From IMG/VR virus record IMGVR_UViG_3300012209_000012, positions 1 to 42,522 of that record: a DNA stretch of 42,522 nucleotides; one strand, 5' to 3'. The DNA comes from a virus. Under the pieces are notes generated by a model that ran no database searches, was not told the origin of the DNA, and was given only the letters and a program-made list of their open reading frames with translations. Positions 13,889 through 22,113 of the stretch are shown here, one piece after another; position 1 is the first letter of the stretch, and the number at the start of each line of letters is the position of its first letter. Position numbers and translations under genes: made by a program.

Positions 13889-14206
13889 ATGCGCCTGTCC
13901 GTCGAGCGGGTGGTGTGGCGTGCGGTGGCGGCGCAGTGGCGTGCCCGGCTGGCGTCGGCCCGGCAGCGCGCGGCCCGGTCCCGGCATGCGCTGACGTCGG
14001 CGGTGCTGGTGATCGCCGGCGCGCTGGGGATGCTGGGCGGCGGCGCGCTGGTGGGCCGCTGGTGCCTGGGGCTGGTGCTGATCGGCGAGTCCGGGTTCGC
14101 GGTGTGGCTGGGCCTGCAGCGGGATGACGGGGCGGGGCGGGTGCCGTCGGCGCATGAGCCGCCGACGCTGGCGCAGATCCTGGAGCGGGGGCGGCGGGCG
14201 TCGTGA
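13889..14206 (+). CDS. Small membrane protein
   Basis: A 105-residue protein with a basic amphipathic N-terminus (RVVWRAVAAQWRARLASARQRAARSRHA), two hydrophobic segments (LTSAVLVIAGALGMLGGGALV and LGLVLIGESGFAVWLGL), and a cytosolic-type tail. It is the kind of membrane protein found between terminase and portal in actinophages. Function unknown. The 113 nt before it hold nothing recognisable. Confidence 0.6.
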   Translation: MRLSVERVVWRAVAAQWRARLASARQRAARSRHALTSAVLVIAGALGMLGGGALVGRWCLGLVLIGESGFAVWLGLQRDDGAGRVPSAHEPPTLAQILERGRRAS

Positions 14207-14406
14207 ACGCGGCAACGAGGCTGGCATTCAGTCACCTGAAGAGCTTCCGCCGCGAGGACGGCGCGCCCTACGGCCAGTACGCGTGGATCTACTCGCGCGT
14301 TTACGGGACGGCCATGCGCGCGCTGCACCGCTGCGGGCGGCACTGGTTCCGGCAGCGGCTAGGCGGCCGGTACTGCAACTGGTGCGGTGCGCATGCGGCT
14401 GATTGA
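14203..14406 (+). CDS. Small basic protein with C-terminal Cys pair
   Basis: A 67-residue protein that starts in a GTGA overlap and runs into the portal gene. It is rich in Arg and aromatic residues and ends YCNWCGAHAAD, half of a zinc site, with HRCGRHWFR before it as a possible second half. Function unknown. Confidence 0.55.
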   Translation: MNAATRLAFSHLKSFRREDGAPYGQYAWIYSRVYGTAMRALHRCGRHWFRQRLGGRYCNWCGAHAAD

Positions 14407-15826
14407 CCGGCTGATCCGCCGTGACGCCGGCTACTGGGAGGGCCAGGCTAGCGGCGCGGCGGTCCTGACGACGACGTACGGCAGCCCGGACAGGGAGGCG
14501 ATCCTGCCGGGCGTGGCGTCGGCCGCCCAGCAGGCGTACGGCACCAACGGGGCCGTGTTCTCCGCGATCCTGGCCAGGATGGTCCTGGTCAGTGAATGCC
14601 GGTTCTCGTTCCAGCGGGTCGCGGACAAGAAGCTGTTCACCGACGCGCGGTTGGGGGTCCTGCAGCATCCGTGGCCGGATGGCACCGAGGGGGAGCTGCT
14701 GGTCCGCGCGGAGCAGGACGTGTCGCTGGCGGGGAATTTCTTCTTGTGGGATGCGGGTGACCGCCTCGTCAGGTGGCGGCCGGAGTGGGTGACGATCATC
14801 TCCCGGATCGTGTCCGCGCCGCGCGGCGGCCATTACCGGCAGGTGATCGGCTATGACTATTCCCCGCCGAGGCAGCTGGAGCCGGAGTACGGGGAGCCGC
14901 AGTTCGCGCTGGCCCGTGAGGTCGTGCACTGGCATCCGCTGCCTGATCCCGCCGCGGAGTTCCGGGGCATGTCGTGGCTGACCCCGGTGATACGGGACGT
15001 GCAGGCGGACAGCGGGATGACCACGTACAAGATCCGCTACCTGGAGCATCATGCCAGCCCTAACCTGCTGCTGAAGTACGCGCAGAGGCTGGCGCCGGGC
15101 ACGATCGATGCGATCCGGGAGCGGGTGAACGCCCGGTACGGCGGCCCGGAGGGCGCCGGCGGGACGCTGGTGCTCGACAGCGGCGCTGACGCGACGATCA
15201 TCGGGTCGAACCTGGCGCAGATGGATTTCTCCGGGGTGCAGGCCGCCGGGGCGGAGCGGGTGCTGGCCGCGGGGAACGTGCCGGGCGTGATCGTGGGCCT
15301 GGAACCTTTGCGCGGGGCGGGCCGCGGCTACCAGGAGAGCATGCGGAAGTTCGCGGACCTGTTCGGCCGGCCGCAGTGGCGGTCGTTCTGCGGGGCGCTG
15401 CAGAAGCTCACCCCCGGCAACGACGTGGATGCCGGGGCGGTGCGCCTGTGGTTCGACACGGCCGACATCGCGGCATTGCAGGAAGGTGAGCAGGAACGCG
15501 CGCAGATGTCGCTGATCCACGCGCAGGCGGTCCTGACGTACCGCAACGCCGGGTCCACGTTCGATTCCGCGGTGAAGGCGGTGCTGGCGAACGACGTGTC
15601 GCAGCTCGAGGTGGACCCGGCCGCGGCGGCGCCGCAGCCGCAGACGTCGCAGCACCTGGTCCCGCAGCCGCCGGGCAGCGGCCCGGGCGTCCCGCCGCTG
15701 CCGGAAGGCAGCCAGCTGCGGATTCCGGCCGGGACTGTTTCACCAGGTGACGGCGGAAACTCAACAAGACCGGGGATGCGGCCGGCGTCGGTGCGCAGGG
15801 ACATGAACGGAGCCAGTCATGGCTGA
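14387..15826 (+). CDS. Phage portal protein
   Basis: Forms the dodecameric vertex through which DNA enters and leaves the capsid. About 479 residues (ATG 14393 is an equally good start). HK97/SPP1-type portal features are visible: AYGTNGAVFSAILARM, LLVRAEQDVSLAGNFFLW, REVVHWHPLPDPAAEFRGMSW, RYLEHHASPNLLLKY, RGAGRGYQESMRKFADLFG and a Pro/Gln-rich C-terminus. Its place between terminase and protease is standard. Confidence 0.92.
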   Translation: MRMRLIDRLIRRDAGYWEGQASGAAVLTTTYGSPDREAILPGVASAAQQAYGTNGAVFSAILARMVLVSECRFSFQRVADKKLFTDARLGVLQHPWPDGTEGELLVRAEQDVSLAGNFFLWDAGDRLVRWRPEWVTIISRIVSAPRGGHYRQVIGYDYSPPRQLEPEYGEPQFALAREVVHWHPLPDPAAEFRGMSWLTPVIRDVQADSGMTTYKIRYLEHHASPNLLLKYAQRLAPGTIDAIRERVNARYGGPEGAGGTLVLDSGADATIIGSNLAQMDFSGVQAAGAERVLAAGNVPGVIVGLEPLRGAGRGYQESMRKFADLFGRPQWRSFCGALQKLTPGNDVDAGAVRLWFDTADIAALQEGEQERAQMSLIHAQAVLTYRNAGSTFDSAVKAVLANDVSQLEVDPAAAAPQPQTSQHLVPQPPGSGPGVPPLPEGSQLRIPAGTVSPGDGGNSTRPGMRPASVRRDMNGASHG

Positions 15827-16187
15827 GACCGTCACGGTGGACGTCCGCATCGCGGACCTGCCGCAGATCCAGAAGTTCAACGCATCTGTCATTGCCCTGC
15901 TCGAGGCACTGGGCGATTGCGCCGGCCTGCCGGAGCCGGTGACATCGGCGATGGAACGGCTGTGGCGCGACGTCGCCGCGCTGTCTCCGGACGCCCCGTC
16001 TGAGGAGGAGCTGATCCGCCGGAGGGCGGGGACTTTGACCGCTGCGTCCGGCTGGCGGTGGACGAGGCGCACATGGACCCGGAGCGGGCGAAGGGGTTCT
16101 GCGCTGAGCGTCATCACGCCGCGCTGGGCATCTGGCCGGCCACGCACGCGGCCATGGAGAAGCAATCGACCAGGAGGTCCGCAGTGA
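15819..16187 (+). CDS. Small head-region protein
   Basis: A 122-residue ORF overlapping portal by ATGA. The first 70 residues (VDVRIADLPQIQKFNASVIALLEALGDCAG, then MERLWRDVAALSPD) look like a real helical phage protein found between portal and protease. From about residue 72 the frame overlaps the protease start region, and its Arg/Trp/Ser-rich tail is probably meaningless. Real end and function uncertain. Confidence 0.5.
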   Translation: MAETVTVDVRIADLPQIQKFNASVIALLEALGDCAGLPEPVTSAMERLWRDVAALSPDAPSEEELIRRRAGTLTAASGWRWTRRTWTRSGRRGSALSVITPRWASGRPRTRPWRSNRPGGPQ

Positions 16188-17314
16188 CGACACCGGCATC
16201 CGGCGATTACGACGCCGACGGCCTGGACAGCTCCTGGGACGGCGACCATTCCGACCTGCCGGACCTGACCGGCCTCGGCGTGTCCCACATGGAGGCCGCG
16301 GAGAAGGCCATGGGCATGACCCCGGCCGCCGGGGAGCAGGCGTCCCGCGCCGCGCCGAAGCTCGGCACCGGCGCGCGGTTCGCGAAGCTGAAGTCGTCGC
16401 TGGCCGCGAAGGGCGCGACGGACCCGGGTGCGCTCGCCGCGTACATCGGGCGGAAGCGGTACGGCAAGGCCGCGTTCGGCAAGCTGGCGGGCAAGGCCCG
16501 CAGCGGCGGCAGCGCCGCGCGCGCCGCGGGTGAGATCTTCCGCTACTACCCGCTGGATGACATCCGGGTCATGCGCGCGGCCGACGGGGAACCCTCCGGC
16601 CGGGTCGTCGAGGCGTACGCCACCGTGTTCGACGAGCCCGCCGAGATCCACGACGCCCAAGGCCACTACACGGAGGTCATCGACCGGTCGGCGTTCGACG
16701 CGGTCCTCGCGAAGATCGCCCGGTCCCGCGGCGGGTTCGGCGGCGCGGTCCGCGTCCTGTTCAACCACGGCAAGACGATGGAGGGCGTCCCCGCCCCGGA
16801 GTTCCAGCGGCCCATCGGCAAGGCGCTCGACATCCGCCCTGACGGGCGGGGGCTGCTGACCCGCACCGAGTACGCGAAGAAGCCTTTCGCCGAGGAGATC
16901 CTCGACGACATCCGGGAGGGCCGCATCACCGGGCAGTCCTTCGTCGGCGGGATCCACCGGTCCGACCCGGAGCTCCGTGGCCCGGGTGACAAGTACCGCG
17001 GCCGCAACGGGGTGCTGCAGACGGTGCGGCGGATGGCCCTGGGGCTGCGGGAGTACGGCCCGGTCCTGTACGGCGCGTACACCGGGGCTGAGTTCCTCGG
17101 CGTCCGCATGGCCCTGCCCGGCACGGCCGGGGACCTTGAACTTGACCTGCCCGAGGACGAGGAGAGCACCCCCGCAATGGAGGGGGATGCCGCCGGCGGC
17201 ACGCCCGAAGACGTGACCTCGACTCCCCGGTATCACGCCCACCGGCTGCTCGCGCTCCGCATCGAGGAGATGTGCCGCGAGACCGGTATCGGACCCCTGA
17301 GGAGTCAGTGGTAG
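16058..17314 (+). CDS. HK97-type prohead protease
   Basis: A 418-residue ORF. The S14/S78-like protease domain starts near DIRVMRAADG and includes VVEAYATVFDEPAEI, the catalytic His in VLFNHGK (H237) and the catalytic Ser in GQSFVGGI (S294), then LREYGPVLYGAYTGAEF. Upstream is a long extension with ALAAYIGRKRYGKAAFGKLAGKAR and an N-terminal AHMDPERAKGFCAERHHAALGIWP segment that may belong to another small protein read in the same frame. It cleaves scaffold and capsid N-termini during head maturation. Confidence 0.88.
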   Translation: MDEAHMDPERAKGFCAERHHAALGIWPATHAAMEKQSTRRSAVTTPASGDYDADGLDSSWDGDHSDLPDLTGLGVSHMEAAEKAMGMTPAAGEQASRAAPKLGTGARFAKLKSSLAAKGATDPGALAAYIGRKRYGKAAFGKLAGKARSGGSAARAAGEIFRYYPLDDIRVMRAADGEPSGRVVEAYATVFDEPAEIHDAQGHYTEVIDRSAFDAVLAKIARSRGGFGGAVRVLFNHGKTMEGVPAPEFQRPIGKALDIRPDGRGLLTRTEYAKKPFAEEILDDIREGRITGQSFVGGIHRSDPELRGPGDKYRGRNGVLQTVRRMALGLREYGPVLYGAYTGAEFLGVRMALPGTAGDLELDLPEDEESTPAMEGDAAGGTPEDVTSTPRYHAHRLLALRIEEMCRETGIGPLRSQW

Positions 17315-17317
17315 CAA

Positions 17318-17920
17318 ATGGCAACCCTGGATGACATCATCCGCGAGCAGAACACGATCCACGAGGAACTGGAGCGGATCGCCTCGGACCCGGACACCAC
17401 CGAGGACAAGGACGGCAACATGCGGGACACGCTGGTGTCCCGGTGGAAGGAACTCGACGAGGACCGGGCGAAGATCGTATCGCGGATGGAGGAGCTGGAG
17501 CTGATCCGCAAGGCTGCCGCCGACCCGGCCAACCGCGAACCCGGTGACGGCGGCGGCGGGCCCGGCCGGTGGGAGGGGCGCTCCCCGCAGTTCATGATGC
17601 GCCCGGACCCGTTCGGCGACCTGGACCAGGTCAAGCGGCACCTGGTCACCGGCAGCGACATGGTCGCCCGCGCGCAGACCGCGGTGGAATACTGCAACCG
17701 GGCCGGGCGGCTGGCTGACGAGTTCGCGGAGGAATCCACTCGCAAGGCCACCTCGGACCCGAAGATCGCCCGGCACATCCTGATGTTCGGCAACGACGAG
17801 TATTACGAGGCGTTCCGCGACTACCTCAACGACCCGCTGGGGGAGGGCGTGCAGCGTGCCGCCGGGGCGCTGTCGCTGGTACTGGCCCAGGGCGGCTACA
17901 TGGTTCCTTTCACGCTCGAT
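17318..17920 (+). CDS. Major capsid protein, exon 1 (joins 18888-19745)
   Basis: 201 codons: a helical scaffold-like N-terminal region (DDIIREQNTIHEELERIA, WKELDEDRAKIVSRMEELE) and the start of the HK97 capsid fold, ending ALSLVLAQGGYMVPFTLD. The usual sequence at this point in HK97-type capsids of actinophages is GGY...PF.LDPT. Joining codon 201 (GAT, ending 17920) to CCA at 18888 restores LDPTIVLTTDGTTNPYRR exactly in frame. Without splicing the frame ends at 17935 after four foreign codons. Confidence 0.92.
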
Positions 17921-18887
17921 CAAATGGTCGCCTAGCACCGTAAGGTGCTAGTGAAAATCCCGAGAATTGCTGGAACGTCCTGATAGACGGTCGCACCACA
18001 GCGTGACGCGAAAGCGTGAGCGCGACGGTTTGAGAAGCGGCCGGTAGGGATAATCAGCAGCCGAGCTTGCCTGGGTCCGCCCCGACAAGAAGGTTCAACG
18101 ACTATGTACGGGATATCCCACTTCCAGTCATCCTGTACTCTTGGTTCGTGCCGGACCGAGAGTGCGTAATCTGCGGGGAGATGTTCACCCCGCGACGGCA
18201 GGTCGACAAGACCTGCAAGATGGAATGCCAGATCCAGTGGCGCCGTCACCTGAGCCGCGAAAGGGCCAAGCGCCACTACGAGCCCCGGCCGCAACGCCCG
18301 GATACCAAATGCGAGTCCTGCGGGGCACGCATTCAGGTACGCCGGGCAGGTCCGCTGCCCCGCTACTGCCCAGAATGCAGGGCCGCCCGGGATGTGGCCC
18401 GGAGCCGGGACCGGACAGGCGTCAGGCGCTGCCATAAGTGCCAGGCCGCCCTCTCCGAGACGGTCCGCAAACCCGGCCTGGCGGTCTGTGACAACTGCCG
18501 GGCTGACCGCCGCGAGCGCAGCCGCGATATCGAAGAACGGCGACGGCTCCGCAGGTACGGGCTAACCCAGGAGGAGCATGACCGGCTCCTGGCCAGCCAG
18601 GGCGGTCGCTGCGCAGGATGCGGGACGGACCAGCCAGGGCGCAAGAACTGGTGCATCGACCACTGCCACAAGTCCGGCCAGGTCCGGGCGCTGCTGTGCT
18701 ATCGGTGCAACCTGGCGCTTGGCATGGTAGACGAGAACCCCGGAACCCTCCGGGCGCTGGCCGGCCTGGCGGAGCAGTTCAAAACGGCACAAGTGGGATA
18801 AAGATATAGTCTGGCCTCCGCGGAGACGCGGAGAGGCTGGCAGAAATGACCAGCCCCGCGCCCTGCCTGGGCGTGAGTAACAAAGCG
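17921..18887 (+). ncRNA. Group I self-splicing intron (td-like, IA type) in the major capsid gene
   Basis: A 967-nt intron with recognisable core. P1 pairs exon CGAU with GUCG (17927-17930), with U-G at the splice site. P2 is CTAGCACC-GTAA-GGTGCTAG (17932-17951). P3 is ATCCCG (17957-17962) with CGGGAT (18109-18114). J3/4-P4 lies around AATTGCTGG (17965-17973). AATCAGCAGCCGAGC (18052-18066) is the conserved P6/J6-7 block. P7 is GACTA (18100-18104) with TAGTC (18807-18811). P9-like CTCCGCG-GAGA-CGCGGAG follows. The last base is G (18887). An endonuclease ORF fills the P8 loop. The blocks closely match the phage T4 td intron as I remember it. Confidence 0.93.
18148..18801 (+). CDS. Intron-encoded endonuclease VII-like (HNH/His-Me) homing nuclease
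   Basis: About 217 residues from GTG 18148; the frame is open back to 18067 but that part is intron core. The N-terminal half carries zinc knuckles (CVICGEMFTPRRQVDKTC, CESCGARIQV, CPECRAARD, CHKCQAALSE, CDNCRADR). The C-terminal recombination endonuclease VII domain has LLASQGGRCAGCGTDQ, CIDHCHKSGQVRALLCYRCNLALGMV and NPGTLRALAGLAEQF. TACTCT (18136-18141) lies 6 nt before GTG. It presumably cuts intronless capsid genes to spread the intron. Confidence 0.9.
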   Translation: MPDRECVICGEMFTPRRQVDKTCKMECQIQWRRHLSRERAKRHYEPRPQRPDTKCESCGARIQVRRAGPLPRYCPECRAARDVARSRDRTGVRRCHKCQAALSETVRKPGLAVCDNCRADRRERSRDIEERRRLRRYGLTQEEHDRLLASQGGRCAGCGTDQPGRKNWCIDHCHKSGQVRALLCYRCNLALGMVDENPGTLRALAGLAEQFKTAQVG

Positions 18888-19745
18888 CCAACCATCGTGC
18901 TCACCACGGACGGGACGACGAACCCGTACCGCCGTCTGGCCAGCGTGAAGCAGACGACGACGAACGCGTGGCAGGGGGTCAACTCGGCCGGGGTGCAGGC
19001 CGCCTACCTCGACGAGGCCGCCAGCGCCTCCACCGCCGCCTATTCCGGCGTCGGGCAGATCCAGATCGGGGTGAAGAAGGCCGCCGCGTGGATCTACGGG
19101 AGTCTCGAGGCGAACGAGGACACCAACTTCGCTGACCAGCTCCCCCGCCTGCTGCAGGACGGCAAGGACATCCTGGAGGAGCAGAACTTCGCCGCGGGGA
19201 CCGGGGGGACCGCGCTGAACGCCGGGGCGCCGTCCGGGATCGCGTTCAGCCTGGGCACCGCGCAGCGGGTCGTCCTGGGCACTCCCGGCGGCCCGTACGT
19301 CGCCCAGGACATCTACAACCTCGAGGCCGCGCTCGGCCCCCGGTTCCGGCTCAACCCCTCCGTGGGGTTCGTCGGGAACATCGGCACCATCAACAAGGTC
19401 CGGGGCCTGTCCCCGTCCGGCGCCGGATCCTCGTTCTGGGCGACGCTCGGCGATGGCACCCCGTCCCGGCTCCTCAACCACGTCATCGAGGAATCCCCGT
19501 CGGTCACCACCGCCACCGGCACCACCGGCACCGCCGCCACCGGCACCGGGTCCGCCGCCCTCATCTTCGGCGCGTGGGACCACTTCATCATCGCGGACCG
19601 CATCGGGGTCAGCATGCTGTTCGAGCCCATGATCAAAGACAGCTCCACCGGAGCGCCCAAGGGGCAGCAAGGCTGGTTCTATTATTGGCGGAGTGGCTCA
19701 GGTGTAAGTTCCACCAACGCATTCCGGCTACTCACGGTCGGCTGA
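18888..19745 (+). CDS. Major capsid protein, exon 2 (joins 17318-17920)
   Basis: 285 codons plus stop. It opens PTIVLTTDGTTNPYRRLASVKQTTTNAW and includes IGVKKAAAWIYGSLEANEDTNF, LPRLLQDGKDILEEQNFAAGTGG, HFIIADRIGVSMLFEPMIKD and the terminal WFYYWRSGSGVSSTNAFRLLTVG, a typical HK97-fold capsid of actinophages. With exon 1 the protein is 486 residues. The ATG at 18846 is inside the intron and should not be used as a start. Confidence 0.93.
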   Translation, partial: PTIVLTTDGTTNPYRRLASVKQTTTNAWQGVNSAGVQAAYLDEAASASTAAYSGVGQIQIGVKKAAAWIYGSLEANEDTNFADQLPRLLQDGKDILEEQNFAAGTGGTALNAGAPSGIAFSLGTAQRVVLGTPGGPYVAQDIYNLEAALGPRFRLNPSVGFVGNIGTINKVRGLSPSGAGSSFWATLGDGTPSRLLNHVIEESPSVTTATGTTGTAATGTGSAALIFGAWDHFIIADRIGVSMLFEPMIKDSSTGAPKGQQGWFYYWRSGSGVSSTNAFRLLTVG

Positions 19746-19804
19746 TGACCTGCTGAGATAAGCCGGTCCTGGTTTTACTCCAGAAGCAAGAGGAATCCTG
19801 CGGG

Positions 19805-19831
19805 ATGGCCGTCACCTCCGGGTGCGGCCAT
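19805..19831 (+). terminator. Hairpin after the capsid gene
   Basis: ATGGCC...GGCCAT with an inner CACC-TCCG-GGTG stem. There is no T-run, so it may be a processing or mRNA-stabilising hairpin rather than a true terminator. Confidence 0.4.
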
Positions 19832-19854
19832 TCTGCGAGAAAGGGCGAAGCTCA

Positions 19855-20031
19855 GTGAGCGAGCAGGATGCGGGGGCGGTGCACGCGGCGGGGGAGGCGG
19901 CGGCGCAGCAGCGGCAGGATCATTACCTGGCGAACATCTCCGGGCAGGGTAATCCTGCGGGGGATCCGGCGGGGGCGCCGTCGACGCAGATGCCGGATGC
20001 GCCGCCGCCGCCTGACCGGAGCACCACCTGA
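19855..20031 (+). CDS. Small Ala/Pro-rich protein
   Basis: 58 residues from GTG 19855: SEQDAGAVHAAGEAAAQQRQDHYLANISGQGNP, then a Pro-rich tail. It overlaps the next gene by one base. It lies just after the capsid gene, where small head proteins are common; no function assigned. Confidence 0.5.
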   Translation: MSEQDAGAVHAAGEAAAQQRQDHYLANISGQGNPAGDPAGAPSTQMPDAPPPPDRSTT

Positions 20032-21638
20032 TGGCGGGGATGACCGTGACGGTCCCGGATGACATCCCGACGGGGGTGACGGCGGAGGAGGCGGCCCGGC
20101 TGGCGACCCTGGCGCGGGGCGGTGACGTGCTCGAGCTGGGGGCGTGGTTCGGGTTCTCCACGGTGGTCCTGGCGCAGGCGGCCCGGCGGGTCACGTCGGT
20201 GGACTGGCACCGGGGGGATGCGGGGACGGCGGACTGGGACCGGGACGCTGGCCTGGGCGAGGCGGGGACGTGGGACGCGTACCGGGGAAACCTGGCCCGG
20301 TACGGGGTCGCGGCCAAGGTCGATGCGCGGCGGGGCCGGTTCGAGGACGTGCTGCCCGCCCTGGCCCGGGAGGGGCGGCTGTTCGACGGGGTGTTCCTGG
20401 ACGCGCAGCATGACGCGGCGGCGGTGGCGGCGGATCTGACGCTCGTCCTGCCGCTGGTCCGGCCGGGCGGGTGGGTGGCGTTCCACGACTACGGGCGGGG
20501 CGAGGCGACGGGCCACCCCGGGTGGGGGGTGACGGAGGTCGCGGACGCCTTCGGGGTCGCCGGGGTCACCGGTCACCTGGCGTGGGGCATCGTCCCCGGC
20601 CCCGCCGCGGCGGGCGGGGCCGCGGACCGGACGCTGACGATCGTCGGGATGCCCTACCAGGCGGACGGGTCCGGGTACCACCGGCTGTACCAGCCGTTCA
20701 GGCACCTGACCGCGAACTCGCGGCACGTGTTCGGCATACCGGCGCCGGGCGCCAGGCTGCCGCACCCGACCCCGGCGGACGTGGAGGACATCGACGTGCT
20801 GGTGTTCCAGCGGCCGACGTTCGCGCTGGGAACGCGGCTGTTCGACCGGCTCGGCGGGCACGTCGCCCGGGTGCATGAGACCGATGATGACCTGATCACC
20901 ACGGACACGTCGAACCTGCCGTTCACCACGGACCCGCGGGCGGCGGAGTCGGTGCGGTACTGCCTGCGCCGCGCGGAGATGGTGACCGTGTCCACGCCGT
21001 ACCTGGCGGACCTGTACGCCCCGTTCAATTCCAATATCGTGGTGCTGCCGAATTACGTGAAGGCGGGGCTGCTGGAGATGCCGCGCAAGCGCAGGGACCG
21101 GGTGACCATCGGGTGGCAGGGCGGCACGTCGCACCTGATCGACCTGTGCGTCATCCAGGACCCGCTCCGCGACGTCCTCGACGCGCACCCGGATGTGGAC
21201 ATGCACTGGATCGGGGTGGACTATTCGCCGATGCAGTGGATCAAGGCACCCTGGCTGCGGTCCCGGTGCCGGTTCACTCCCTGGGCGGATGACGTCGGTG
21301 ACTACTACAAGGCCATCGACTTCGACATCGCGATCGCGCCCCTGGCGGACATCCCTTTTAATAAATCGAAATCGTATTTGAAATGTTTGGAGGCGGCCGC
21401 CCGGGGGATCCCGGTCGTGGCGCAGGACTCCGAGCCGTACCGCGAGTTCGTCCGGGACGGGGAGACGGGGTACCTGGTCCGCACCCCGGAGCAGTGGCAG
21501 GCCCGGCTGACCGAGCTGATCAACGATGCGGCGGCGCGGGAGGAGATGGGCGCGAAGGCCAGGGCGCTGGCGGCCGGGTACACGATCCAGGAGCACTGGG
21601 TGCGCTGGGAGAAAGCCTATGAGGCCGCGGCTCGCTGA
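20031..21638 (+). CDS. SAM methyltransferase-glycosyltransferase fusion
   Basis: A 535-residue two-domain protein. Residues 1 to about 215 form a class I SAM methyltransferase (VLELGAWFGFSTVVLAQAA, SVDWHRGD, FDGVFLDAQHD, LVRPGGWVAFHDYG). Residues about 225-535 form a GT-B glycosyltransferase (ARVHETDDDLI, VSTPYLADLY, VTIGWQGGTSHLID, IAIAPLADIPFNKSKSYLKC, ARGIPVVAQDSEPYREFV). Phage glycosyltransferases encoded among structural genes are known to decorate virions; here the methyltransferase may cap or modify the glycan. About 30 bases near 21357 use A/T-rich codons unlike the rest. Confidence 0.88.
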   Translation: MAGMTVTVPDDIPTGVTAEEAARLATLARGGDVLELGAWFGFSTVVLAQAARRVTSVDWHRGDAGTADWDRDAGLGEAGTWDAYRGNLARYGVAAKVDARRGRFEDVLPALAREGRLFDGVFLDAQHDAAAVAADLTLVLPLVRPGGWVAFHDYGRGEATGHPGWGVTEVADAFGVAGVTGHLAWGIVPGPAAAGGAADRTLTIVGMPYQADGSGYHRLYQPFRHLTANSRHVFGIPAPGARLPHPTPADVEDIDVLVFQRPTFALGTRLFDRLGGHVARVHETDDDLITTDTSNLPFTTDPRAAESVRYCLRRAEMVTVSTPYLADLYAPFNSNIVVLPNYVKAGLLEMPRKRRDRVTIGWQGGTSHLIDLCVIQDPLRDVLDAHPDVDMHWIGVDYSPMQWIKAPWLRSRCRFTPWADDVGDYYKAIDFDIAIAPLADIPFNKSKSYLKCLEAAARGIPVVAQDSEPYREFVRDGETGYLVRTPEQWQARLTELINDAAAREEMGAKARALAAGYTIQEHWVRWEKAYEAAAR

Positions 21639-21863
21639 TCAGTCACTATCTGGCGCGGAAAGTATCCGCGGGTCCGCATATTTGAAGATGCGCGCGATGC
21701 GCTTAGCCTGCTCATCGGTCATCCGCGGTGCGCGTTTGACGATCTCGTCGATCGCGCGGTCGGTGCGCTCCCGTTCGAGATCTTCGGGATCGGCGCCGGG
21801 ATGGTGGCGGGCGTCGGCGGCGTTGCGGGCGCGGATGCGGCGCTGCTCAGCGGTCAAGGGCAT
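21639..21863 (-). CDS. Small helical protein on the opposite strand
   Basis: A 74-residue protein: PLTAEQRRIRARNAADARHHPG, then DRAIDEIVKRAPRMTDEQAKRIARIF. Similar short proteins occur widely in actinophages, function unknown to me. It is antisense to the late operon; its stop abuts the stop of the glycosyltransferase fusion. TAGCAT (21870-21875) lies 6 nt before the ATG, predicting a leaderless transcript of its own. Confidence 0.65.
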   Translation of the reverse strand: MPLTAEQRRIRARNAADARHHPGADPEDLERERTDRAIDEIVKRAPRMTDEQAKRIARIFKYADPRILSAPDSD

Positions 21864-21897
21864 GCACCAATGCTAACTAGCTACCGGCAGGGAGACG

Positions 21898-22113
21898 ATG
21901 ATGGCGCGCAGGATCGTCAAGGAGGTCACCCATCCGGTTCACGGCCCGGGCGGTGAGGTGCTGTACGCGCCGGGCGATCAGTTCGCGGAGGACCGTGAGC
22001 TGCCGCCGGATGTGCCGTGGCGGCTGGTCATCGCCGAGGTCCCCGACGAGCCGGAGGCGAAGCCCGCGCCCGCCAGGCCCGCGGCGAAGCCGGCGTCCGG
22101 CAAGGGCACCTGA
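21898..22113 (+). CDS. Small head-region protein
   Basis: A 71-residue protein: MMARRIVKEVTHPVHGPGGEVLYAPGDQFAEDRELP, then an Ala/Pro/Lys-rich tail. The folded first half suggests a small beta-rich virion protein. ATG is preceded by GGGAG. No specific function. Confidence 0.55.
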   Translation: MMARRIVKEVTHPVHGPGGEVLYAPGDQFAEDRELPPDVPWRLVIAEVPDEPEAKPAPARPAAKPASGKGT

